Under the pieces are notes generated by a model that searched no databases, was not told the DNA's origin, and saw only the letters and a program-made list of their open reading frames with translations. DNA of 16,550 nucleotides, taken from the NCBI GenBank assembly GCA_025453925.1, contig JALOPK010000069.1:1-16550 (forward strand). The letters are read 5' to 3'. The translations under genes and the position numbers were made by a program. How positions within the stretch are numbered: position 1 is the stretch's first letter; the number at the start of each line of letters is the position of its first letter. Shown here piece after piece: positions 6,901-13,587 of the stretch. The stretch is from Candidatus Eiseniibacteriota bacterium (GTDB taxonomy: Bacteria > JAFGKV01).

Positions 6901-8423
6901 CCACCACGCTCCTGGCCCATCATATCCCGCCCCAGCTGGAGGCGGTTCGTAGACGCGGGACGTCGCTCCGCAACGATTCGACCCCGGGCCAGCACCACGA
7001 TCCGGTCACTCAGCGCGAGGAGATCATCGACATCCTCGCTTATCAGCACGATGGCAGTCCCCGACGAAGCCAGGCCCTGGAGTCGCGCCCTCACGAAGCG
7101 AGTCGCCCGCGCGTCCAGCCCGCGGAGGGGATACTCCGCAATCAGCAGCCGGGGCGGCTCGCGGGTCTCACGGCCGACAAGGAGCCTCTGCATGTTGCCC
7201 CCTGATAGGAGGCGGACGGGCCGCCCGGGGTCGCCGGGCTCAATCCCCTCCGCTTCTGCCAGGTCAGCGCCGAAGCGTCGCACCGCCCCGCGGGACAGGA
7301 TCGGCCCACGGCCAAGCCGCGGGTGCCCGAGCCACGTCATCACGGAGTTCTCTGCAAGCGTCAGGTCAGCCGCAAGGCCACGGCCACGCCGGTCTCCGGG
7401 CACGAACCGCACACCGCTGCGGCGGAAGTGCCGCGAGGGCCGGCCGGTCATGTCCTTCCGGCCGATGAGGACGGCTCCTCCCGAGGGTGCCAGGAGGCCG
7501 GCCATGACTTCGGCCAGCGCCGACTGCCCTGCTCCCGCAAGGCCCGCGACCCCGAGGATCTCTCCAGGCAGCACTTCGAGGTTCACGCCGAACAAGACCG
7601 CCGCCCTTCGATCGGAAGTCTGGATGTCCCTCAGCTGAGCGGCGGGTTCCCCGGAGGGGTTCGGGCGGGGAGAGGCCTCCCCGGGATGCCCGGCATCGCC
7701 CATCATGTGCGCGACGATCTCGTCAGGGGTGCACCCGACCGCCGGCCCAGTATGGACCACTCTCCCGTCCCGCAACACGGTGATCTGGTGCGCAATCTCC
7801 CGCACCTCTTCGAGCTTGTGGCTGATGAACACCAGCGCGGTTCCGCCTGCCGCCAAGGCGCGGAGGGTAACGAAAAGACCCTCCGTCTCCTGGGGAGTCA
7901 GCACCGCGGTCGGCTCGTCGAGTATCAGCACCGCCACCTCCCGCGCCAGGTTGCGCAGGATGTCGACTTGCTGTTGTTCCGCCACCGAGAGGTCGCCGGC
8001 CCTCACATCTGGGCGGAGGCGGAATCCCAGCCCATCCGCCAGTGCCGCGGCGCGGCGGCGAAGCTTCGGCTGGCGGAGGGCCCATGGGATAGAGCGGTCG
8101 CCCACTGCCAGGTTCTCGAGGACCGTCATGCCGCCAAACAGCATAGGATGCTGATGCACCATGCCGATGCCGGCCCGCAATGCGTCGGCGGGGGAGTGGA
8201 ATCGGACGGATAGTCCCCGCAGGCGTATGTCGCCCGCGTCCCGCGCGTAGCTCCCGGCGAGAATGCTCATCAGCGTGCTCTTGCCCGCGCCGTTGGCTCC
8301 CAGCACAGCGTGGATCCGTCCGGGTTCGAGATCGAGATCAACGTGGTCGTTGGCCCGCACGCCGCCAAACGACTTGGTGATACCGCGAAGTTCTACGATG
8401 GGTGGCAACGTGCCCTCACACAT
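6897..8423 (-). CDS. Nucleoside/purine-type ABC importer, tandem ATP-binding protein (NupO-like)
   Basis: This 508-residue protein has two fused nucleotide-binding domains, as usual for sugar/nucleoside importers. Domain 1 has Walker A GANGAGKST (42-50), Q-loop Gln91, signature LSVAEQQ (145-151), Walker B LILDEP (166-171) and H-loop His202. Domain 2 has a degenerate Walker A, GLAGAGQSA (294-302, Gln replacing Lys), the signature LSGGNMQ (406-412), and LLIAEYPLRGLD (426-437) where relatives read LLIAxxPTRGLD. Degeneration of the second site is the family norm. The ATG at 8423 has no ribosome binding site; an in-frame TTG at 8408, five codons in, has GAGGG at a good distance and gives LPPIVELRGITKSFG, so it may be the true start. 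The gene lies 97 bp after the binding-protein gene. Confidence 0.94.
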   Translation of the reverse strand: MCEGTLPPIVELRGITKSFGGVRANDHVDLDLEPGRIHAVLGANGAGKSTLMSILAGSYARDAGDIRLRGLSVRFHSPADALRAGIGMVHQHPMLFGGMTVLENLAVGDRSIPWALRQPKLRRRAAALADGLGFRLRPDVRAGDLSVAEQQQVDILRNLAREVAVLILDEPTAVLTPQETEGLFVTLRALAAGGTALVFISHKLEEVREIAHQITVLRDGRVVHTGPAVGCTPDEIVAHMMGDAGHPGEASPRPNPSGEPAAQLRDIQTSDRRAAVLFGVNLEVLPGEILGVAGLAGAGQSALAEVMAGLLAPSGGAVLIGRKDMTGRPSRHFRRSGVRFVPGDRRGRGLAADLTLAENSVMTWLGHPRLGRGPILSRGAVRRFGADLAEAEGIEPGDPGRPVRLLSGGNMQRLLVGRETREPPRLLIAEYPLRGLDARATRFVRARLQGLASSGTAIVLISEDVDDLLALSDRIVVLARGRIVAERRPASTNRLQLGRDMMGQERGG

Positions 8424-8450
8424 GGGTGGGGAGCAGGTTACGCTTCACGG

Positions 8451-8475
8451 GCCGCCCTGATTGGCAAGGGGCGGC
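8451..8475 (-). promoter_or_regulatory. GC hairpin between binding-protein and ATPase genes
   Basis: GCCGCCC (8451-8457) and GGGCGGC (8469-8475) form a perfect 7-bp stem with an 11-base loop in the 97-bp gap after the binding-protein stop. No T-run follows, so it is not a standard terminator. Such inter-cistronic stems commonly protect the upstream message from 3' decay or partly attenuate transcription, giving more binding protein than membrane components. This role is inferred from position. Confidence 0.45.
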
Positions 8476-8520
8476 GAGGTTCGGGGTTCGGCCATCAGCC
8501 TGGACTGCCGGCACCCGGTG

Positions 8521-9636
8521 CTACTTCGGTATGGTGCCCGCCACGCCCTGCACGAAGTAGGACATGCTTAGCAGCTCCTCGTCGGTCGCCCGGGCGCCCG
8601 CTGGATAGGCCTCGGTGCCGTCCTGTCGGATGATCGGCCCATGGAACACGTCGAAGCTCCCATCTGTGATTTCCCGCTGGCGGGTGCCAACCCGCTGCCG
8701 CACCGTTTCGGGCACGGCGGGGCCCCACGGGGCCAACTTGGTGATTCCGGTCTCGATACCCCACCAGTAGTCCTCCGCCTTCCAGATTCCGGCCAAGACC
8801 TCGTCAACGATGCGGGAGTAGAGAACGCTCCAGTCCCACACCGCCGCCGTGATGAATCTTGTCGGCGCGAAGGCCCGGGCATCGGAGTTGTAGCCGATGG
8901 CGAAGGCCCCGCGCTCTTCGGCAGCCTGGAGCGGAGCGGGGGAATCACCCTCGGTCATGATGACGTCGCATCCCGTGTCCATGAGGCTGAGGGCGGCATC
9001 CTTCTCCGCCGCGGGATCATACCAGGCATTGGTCCACACCACATGGACCGTGCAGGACGGGTTCGCCTCCCGGGCCCCCAAGGTGAAGGCGTTTATGTGT
9101 CGGATGATCTCGGGGATAGGCACCGGAGCGACGAAGCCGATCTTGCCCGACGTCGTCAGCGCGCCGCCCGCAAGTCCCGCGAGGTAGATGGTCTGATACG
9201 CGCGACCGAAATAGGTCCCGACATTGGCGTCGCGCTTGAAGCCCGTGGCGTGCATGAATGCGACTCGGGGGTACTTCGCGGCGGTGGCCAGCACCGCATC
9301 CATGTACCCGAAGCTGGTGGCGAAGACCAGAGCGCATCCCTCCTGGGCCAGCCTTGTCAGGACACGTTCCGCGTCGGCGCCCTCCTTCACGTTCTCCACG
9401 TAGACGGTCTTCAGGCCGCGATAGCGCGTCTCCAGCGCCCGGCGGCCCTGATCATGGGCGAAGGTCCAGCCCGCGTCACCGATCGGGCCGACGTAGACGA
9501 ATCCGACTTTGAGATCCACCATGGCGACGGTATCCCCCACGGCCGGCACCGCCTCGCTCCGGCCGGGTGAAGCTCGATCACCGCACGAGACCGTCGCGAG
9601 AATCGCCATTATCCACGCACCGTTCCAACGCACCAT
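8521..9636 (-). CDS. BMP-family substrate-binding lipoprotein (nucleoside/purine type)
   Basis: This is a 371-residue periplasmic binding protein of the BMP/Med/PnrA family. Two ATGs lie in tandem (9639 and 9636). AGGAGG at 9642-9647 is only 2 bases from the first and 5 from the second, so 9636 is chosen. The N-terminus is a short hydrophobic leader (AWIMAILATVSC); Cys18 is a plausible lipidation site although Thr at -3 is not ideal. The mature domain starts LKVGFVYVGPIGDAGWTFAH followed by DQGRRALE, typical of the family. Further family hallmarks are the segments LVFATSFGYMDAVLATAAKYP, YFGRAYQTIYLAGLAGG and GKIGFVAPVPIPEIIRHINAF. Relatives bind nucleosides or purine bases, and one spirochaete member (RfuA) binds riboflavin, so the exact ligand is open. 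As the first gene of the cluster it delivers substrate to the ATPase and permeases downstream. Confidence 0.92.
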   Translation of the reverse strand: MVRWNGAWIMAILATVSCGDRASPGRSEAVPAVGDTVAMVDLKVGFVYVGPIGDAGWTFAHDQGRRALETRYRGLKTVYVENVKEGADAERVLTRLAQEGCALVFATSFGYMDAVLATAAKYPRVAFMHATGFKRDANVGTYFGRAYQTIYLAGLAGGALTTSGKIGFVAPVPIPEIIRHINAFTLGAREANPSCTVHVVWTNAWYDPAAEKDAALSLMDTGCDVIMTEGDSPAPLQAAEERGAFAIGYNSDARAFAPTRFITAAVWDWSVLYSRIVDEVLAGIWKAEDYWWGIETGITKLAPWGPAVPETVRQRVGTRQREITDGSFDVFHGPIIRQDGTEAYPAGARATDEELLSMSYFVQGVAGTIPK

Positions 9637-9648
9637 CATAACCTCCTT

Positions 9649-10010
9649 GCGAGAGCGATATCAGAGAAGTAAGGCGCGCTGCCGAGGCTGTCCACCCCGC
9701 CATCGCCCCCGCAAGGCGATCCGGTTGGCCCCCCGTTTCGTGCCCCAGGATCCGTGCCTTCCGATGGACCCCCGCGTCACCCTTCCGGCTGCCATGATCC
9801 GGCGCTGAAGGTCTCGCGAACATCGTCACCGGACTTGCGCAGCCCTCAGAGTCATGTCGGGAAAGGGTTTCGCGGAACCGTTGAGTCCCGATTGCCGGCC
9901 TTCCCGTCACCTTTTGCCTTCGGGTTGCGCAGGCAACAACGGTGCGCTAAGTTGATTTGGTTGGATGAGCGCCGGATGCTGCCCCGCGATGACCGGGGCA
10001 TCACGATGCG
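9649..10010. other. Divergent control region between bmp-type gene and ino1
   Basis: About 400 bp separates the two divergent starts. The AGGAGG of the lipoprotein gene (9642-9647, minus) borders it on the left. I see no convincing -35/-10 pair; TTGCGC (9925-9930) with TAAGTT (9948-9953) has a 17-base spacing but only 3/6 matches each. A small hairpin, GCCCCG (9981-9986) with CGGGGC (9994-9999), precedes the larger one that covers the ino1 ribosome binding site. No known riboswitch is recognised. Confidence 0.4.
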
Positions 10011-10041
10011 CTCCCGGGGCCCCGGCTGGGGCCGGGAGGAG
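10011..10041 (+). promoter_or_regulatory. Hairpin sequestering the ino1 ribosome binding site
   Basis: CTCCCGG (10011-10017) pairs exactly with CCGGGAG (10032-10038). CCCC (10020-10023) pairs inside it with GGGG (10028-10031), leaving a GGCT loop and a 2-base bulge. The 3' arm contains the GGGAGGA ribosome binding site of ino1 (10034-10040). A competing pairing is available: CCGGGGC (9993-9999) with GCCCCGG (10019-10025). The arrangement resembles a translational on/off switch, but GC-rich DNA makes such stems by chance too. Confidence 0.4.
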
Positions 10042-10046
10042 TCTGC

Positions 10047-11360
10047 ATGGATCGACCTAAGACCGTTGCGCCCGCCGATGGTACGCTGGGCGTTCTGCTC
10101 CCCGGGATGGGAGCTGTCGCTACGACCTTCATCGCCGGCGTTTCAGCCGTTCGCAGAGGACTCGGGCTTCCCATCGGCTCCCTGAGCCAGATGGGCACCA
10201 TCAGGCTCGGGAAGAGAACCGACGGAATCACCCCCCGCATCAAGGACTTCGTCCCCCTTGCCTCCCTCGACCAGCTCGCTTTCGGCGGCTGGGATATCTT
10301 CGAGGATACCGCGTATGATGCCGCAATGAGGGCAGGAGTCCTGCGGCCCGAGCTCCTCGGGAAGCTCCAGCAGGATCTCACTCGCATCGCGCCAATGTCC
10401 GCCGTTTTTGATCGCCACTACGTTAAGCGCCTGGATGGTCCCAATGTGAAGAAGGGCGCGAACTGGCGGGATCTGGCCGATCAACTCGCCGATGACATCG
10501 CGGCATTCAAGCAGCGGAACGGCTGCGCGCGGATGGTCATGATCTGGTGCGGCAGCACCGAGATCCACCTCGCGCAGTCGGAGGTGCACCAGACCCTGGA
10601 ACGCTTCGAACGTGGTCTCGGCGACCGCGATCCCGCAATCGCCCCCAGCATGGTGTATGCCTACGCGGCCATCAAGGCAGGTGTACCATTCGCCAACGGG
10701 GCGCCCAACCTGACCGTCGACATTCCCGCCCTCTTGTCCTTCGCCCGTGACCGCGGAGTCCCGTTGGTAGGCAAGGATTTCAAGACTGGCCAAACGTTGA
10801 TGAAGACGATAATCGCCCCGGGCCTGAAGGCGCGAATGATCGGCATCAGAGGTTGGTTCTCGACCAATATTCTCGGGAATCGCGACGGCGAGGTGCTCGA
10901 CGACCCGGAAAGCTTCAAGACCAAGGAAGAGAGCAAGCTCAGCGTGCTCGAACAGATCCTCCAGCCCGAGAAGTACCCCGAGCTGTACGAGCACCTCTAT
11001 CACAAGGTTCGAATCAACTACTACCCGCCCCGGGGCGACGACAAGGAGGGGTGGGACAACATCGACATCTTCGGCTGGCTGGGCTATCCGATGCAGATCA
11101 AGGTCGATTTCCTCTGCAAGGACAGTATCCTGGCCGCGCCTCTGGTGCTCGACATTGCGCTGTTCCTCGACCTGGCCGCCCGATCCGGATGGCGAGGGAT
11201 TCAGGAATGGATGTCGTTCTTCTTCAAGAGCCCCATGCATGCCCCGGGGCTCTATCCGGAGCACGACCTGTTCATCCAGGCCATGAAGCTGAAGAATACA
11301 CTCCGGTTCTTGATGGGCGAGGAGTGCATTACGCATCTGGGAAACGAGTACTACGACTGA
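10047..11360 (+). CDS. ino1: myo-Inositol-1-phosphate synthase
   Basis: The NAD-dependent enzyme converts glucose 6-phosphate to 1D-myo-inositol 3-phosphate, the first step to inositol and inositol lipids. The protein has 437 residues, the usual length of the long bacterial form. The dinucleotide-binding segment GVLLPGMGAVATTFIAGV is at 15-32. The active-site motif GKDFKTGQT, with its lysines, is at 242-250. STNILGNRDG lies at 272-281 and DIFGWLGYPMQIKVDF at 340-355. The fold's C-terminal return to the Rossmann domain is visible as SILAAPLVLDIALFLDLA. The ATG has a GGGAGGA (10034-10040) six bases upstream. It is transcribed divergently from the nucleoside-type transporter and lies about 100 bp ahead of the EIIA-type gene. 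No inositol monophosphatase or phosphatidylinositol synthase gene is in the window. Confidence 0.95.
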   Translation: MDRPKTVAPADGTLGVLLPGMGAVATTFIAGVSAVRRGLGLPIGSLSQMGTIRLGKRTDGITPRIKDFVPLASLDQLAFGGWDIFEDTAYDAAMRAGVLRPELLGKLQQDLTRIAPMSAVFDRHYVKRLDGPNVKKGANWRDLADQLADDIAAFKQRNGCARMVMIWCGSTEIHLAQSEVHQTLERFERGLGDRDPAIAPSMVYAYAAIKAGVPFANGAPNLTVDIPALLSFARDRGVPLVGKDFKTGQTLMKTIIAPGLKARMIGIRGWFSTNILGNRDGEVLDDPESFKTKEESKLSVLEQILQPEKYPELYEHLYHKVRINYYPPRGDDKEGWDNIDIFGWLGYPMQIKVDFLCKDSILAAPLVLDIALFLDLAARSGWRGIQEWMSFFFKSPMHAPGLYPEHDLFIQAMKLKNTLRFLMGEECITHLGNEYYD

Positions 11361-11457
11361 AGGATCACAGCCCAGGGGAGAGCGCGCGTTGATAGGTCAA
11401 GCTCCGCCAGGAAGAGGTCTCACGAGGAAGGAACCCGAGCCCAAGCGTCCCGGACCG

Positions 11458-11931
11458 ATGGAACCGAAGGTATTCACCCGGTTCCTCAAGCCGGATTCCT
11501 ACATGCCTGACTTGAGGGCCAGGGATAAGCCCGCGCTTCTTCAGGAGCTTCTGTCGGGGCTCAAGCAGCCTGGCCTCGAAAACGAGTGCTGTGGCGTTCA
11601 CGAACTCCTCCTTGCCAGAGAGCGGGTCGGCACCACCGCTCTGGGCAAGGGGCTCGCGGTGCCCCACGCCCGCACCGCGCTTGTCACGACGCTGAGCGTC
11701 GTGATCGGCCGGTCCGTGGAGGGTGTGGACTATGGGGCTCCCGATCGGAAACCGGTTCACGTCTTTTTTCTCGTCCTCGGTCCCAACGAGGATCCCAGCC
11801 AGCTCTATCTTTCTTTTCTTAGCACGATCGTGAAGGTGTTCAAGTCGCGGGCCATGAAACGCCGACTTCTCGCCGCCGCGAGCTTCGAGGAGTTGGTCGG
11901 AATCCTGGAGGATGCACTGGCTTGTGAATAA
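11458..11931 (+). CDS. PTS EIIA type-2 domain protein (PtsN/fructose-type)
   Basis: This 157-residue single-domain protein is of the PTS fructose/nitrogen EIIA fold. The phosphorylation motif is clear: LGKGLAVPHARTALV, with His70 the predicted phospho-acceptor. VFFLVLGPNEDPSQLYLSFLSTI and the C-terminal SFEELVGILEDAL helix match the family. The frame opens upstream to a TTG at 11389, which has AGGGGAG (11374-11380) at a fair distance; that start would add 23 Pro/Lys-rich residues outside the domain. The ATG at 11458 fits the family length but has no good ribosome binding site, so the start is open. No sugar-transport EIIB/EIIC genes are nearby, so a regulatory role (PtsN-like) is more likely than sugar uptake. 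The 3' end overlaps the zinc-ribbon gene. Confidence 0.88.
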   Translation: MEPKVFTRFLKPDSYMPDLRARDKPALLQELLSGLKQPGLENECCGVHELLLARERVGTTALGKGLAVPHARTALVTTLSVVIGRSVEGVDYGAPDRKPVHVFFLVLGPNEDPSQLYLSFLSTIVKVFKSRAMKRRLLAAASFEELVGILEDALACE

Positions 11932-12274
11932 GGACATTCGACTCTTGGTTTCTCTGCAGGATATCGACAATCTTCTCGAGGATGCCAGCGATCAGGGCGA
12001 TGCGCATGAACTCAAGTCCCTGGGTTTTGCCTTGGGGAGCCTGGAGGAACTGAAGAACGCGCGGGTCCGCGTGCGCGCGGCCGTTGACCAGGCGCACGTT
12101 CGCGCATACGACCGTCTCTCGGGGGTATATAGGCGGAGGTCAGTCGTGCCGATCGTCAATGGAACGTGCTCGGGGTGCTTCGGCACCTTGCCCACCGCCC
12201 GACTCCAGGAGGCGAAGATCGGTGACAAAGTCCTCTGCTGCGAGAATTGCGGCCGCATTCTGTTCTGGATGTAG
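11912..12274 (+). CDS. Short C4 zinc-ribbon protein (zf-RING_7 / CdsZ-like)
   Basis: The 120-residue protein has a charged helical N-terminal part (about 6-75), probably a short coiled coil, and a C-terminal zinc ribbon: CSGCFGTLPTARLQEAKIGD then KVLCCENCGRILFWM. Cys86, Cys89, Cys110 and Cys113 are the likely zinc ligands. This ribbon matches proteins of the C4-type zinc-ribbon family, normally about 230-250 residues with a long coiled coil; this copy has about half the coiled coil. The ATG at 11912 abuts GGAGG (11907-11911) with no spacer, and the in-frame GTG at 11924 is 12 bases away, so the start could be either. In both cases it overlaps the stop of the EIIA gene, implying coupled translation. 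Relatives have been linked to nucleic-acid or secretion roles, but no function can be assigned here. Confidence 0.8.
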   Translation: MHWLVNKDIRLLVSLQDIDNLLEDASDQGDAHELKSLGFALGSLEELKNARVRVRAAVDQAHVRAYDRLSGVYRRRSVVPIVNGTCSGCFGTLPTARLQEAKIGDKVLCCENCGRILFWM

Positions 12275-12313
12275 CGTCGTCGACATTGGCCGGCGGGGGT
12301 TCCCGGAGGTAGC

Positions 12314-12964
12314 ATGGCCCTTCAGAACGTGACCCAGGAAGGCCGGATTCATGCCCGTACGCTGAATAGCGCATACGAGGGCATGGTGGTGATGCCCGGC
12401 GCAACCAGACTCAAGGAATTCATCAATCGCCCCTGTCCCACCCTCAACCTCACAGATGTCACCGTGACCACCGCCCCCCCGGGCGCTTCCCGTTCGCCCG
12501 AAGAAGCCCCCGTGATCACCCTCTACAAGAGTCAGATACTTTACCTTACTTTGGTCGAGGAGATCCGCCGGGCGCGGACCCGGGTGTATGAGCGTGACGT
12601 CCTGGCCGCGCACCTGAAGAAGGAGCTCTTCACCTTTCAACTGGACGGCGGCCTTCTCGTCACCGGTGAGGTGGTCGGCGGGGAGCACTCGGTCGCTTTC
12701 TTGAAAGGCATGTTCCTCGCGGTGGCCAACCCGACGGTGGCCAACCTCCGCGGAGTCGATCTGCTTGGCGCGCTGAGCTTCGTCCTCATCAATCTCAACC
12801 GCGTGGAGTACTACCGACCTCTATCCGGGGAACCAGGCGAGCCCGTCCAGCGATCCGAGTGTGAGGAACCCCTGGCGGAATCCGCGCCCGTCGACACGGA
12901 CTTCTCTGAGTTCGAAGCGCAGTTCGTTCGGCTGGACCGGGTCAAAATCAAACCGCCCTCCTGA
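12314..12964 (+). CDS. Unknown protein with two similar beta-rich repeats (DUF6812-like)
   Basis: This 216-residue soluble protein has no signal peptide or membrane segment. The ATG follows GGAGGT (12305-12310). Residues about 11-52 contain GMVVMPGATRLKEFINRPCP followed by TLNLTDVTVT. This resembles the 'G.v.lp.g.RLsDfLN....flpLTDa.V' pattern of small beta domains I associate with DUF6812. Residues about 106-146 (FTFQLDGGLLVTGEVVGGEH, then SVAFLKGMFLAVANPTVANL) look like a second, diverged copy. Between them is a helix-forming segment (72-104), and the tail from 171 is acidic. I do not know its function. Its stop overlaps the lexA start by one base (TGATG), so the two are probably translated together. 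Confidence 0.75.
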   Translation: MALQNVTQEGRIHARTLNSAYEGMVVMPGATRLKEFINRPCPTLNLTDVTVTTAPPGASRSPEEAPVITLYKSQILYLTLVEEIRRARTRVYERDVLAAHLKKELFTFQLDGGLLVTGEVVGGEHSVAFLKGMFLAVANPTVANLRGVDLLGALSFVLINLNRVEYYRPLSGEPGEPVQRSECEEPLAESAPVDTDFSEFEAQFVRLDRVKIKPPS

Positions 12965-13587
12965 TGAGCGATCCCAAGCTATTCCCCCGCCAGAGAGCGA
13001 TCCTTCGGGAGATCGCCCGATTCACCAATGAGCGGGGGTTCCCTCCCACGTTGCGCGAGTTGGCGATGGTGCTCAACGTTCGTTCGGCCAACGGCATCCG
13101 CCAGCAAATCCTCGCGCTGGAGAGGAAAGGCTATCTCCGCCGCGATGCCCGGAAACCTCGGAGCATCGCCCTGACGAGCCCGGAAGAAGAACGGACCATT
13201 CCCGTGCTCGGTCTCGTGGCGGCGGGCTCGCCCATCGATGTGAGCGAGGGTGATCACGGGCGGCTGGAACTCGGCCCTTCGCTGGGCATCACGAACCCGC
13301 GTTGCTTCGCCGTTCAGGTTGAGGGCGAAAGCATGATCGGCGAGCACATCGTCCAGGGCGACTATGTCGTTTTGGATCCGGGAGTCGAACCCCGCAATGG
13401 CCACGTGGTCGCCGTGAGCGTGGATGGTGCGGTCACACTGAAGACCTACCACCCTGTGACCGGAGGCGTCGAACTCGTGCCAGCCAATCCCCGGATGAAG
13501 GCCATCCAGATTCGCACCGGAGCGGTCCACGATGCCCATGTCCTGGGGGTAGCCGTGGCCCTGGTCCGGCGGATGGGGACTGCGTAG
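12964..13587 (+). CDS. lexA: LexA repressor
   Basis: LexA is the SOS repressor; RecA filaments on single-stranded DNA stimulate it to cleave itself. This 207-residue protein has the full architecture. A winged helix-turn-helix lies at about 8-70, with RGFPPTLRELAMVLNVRSAN as its recognition region. The cleavage site is VAAGSP (scissile Ala87-Gly88). The catalytic serine loop is VEGESMIGEH (Ser123), and the catalytic lysine is in DGAVTLKTYH (Lys160). All key residues are intact, so it should be active. The start overlaps the stop of the preceding gene by one base. I found no GAACNNNNGTTC-type SOS box ahead of this gene run, so its own regulation is not visible. Its placement between an unknown protein and envelope genes is unusual; lexA is more often monocistronic or beside DNA-repair genes. 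Confidence 0.95.
   Translation: MSDPKLFPRQRAILREIARFTNERGFPPTLRELAMVLNVRSANGIRQQILALERKGYLRRDARKPRSIALTSPEEERTIPVLGLVAAGSPIDVSEGDHGRLELGPSLGITNPRCFAVQVEGESMIGEHIVQGDYVVLDPGVEPRNGHVVAVSVDGAVTLKTYHPVTGGVELVPANPRMKAIQIRTGAVHDAHVLGVAVALVRRMGTA

Noticed and set aside
6031-7638. 535-codon plus-strand open frame
   Set aside because: It is antisense to the permease and ATPase genes, with Arg/Pro/Ser-rich composition and no motif.
8641-9570. 309-codon plus-strand open frame
   Set aside because: It is antisense to the BMP-family lipoprotein, whose family motifs are clear.
9925-9953. TTGCGC-17-TAAGTT as an ino1 promoter
   Set aside because: Each box matches the consensus at only 3 of 6 positions, no better than expected by chance in this region.
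10143-11336. 397-codon minus-strand open frame
   Set aside because: It mirrors ino1 and has no ribosome binding site or domain.
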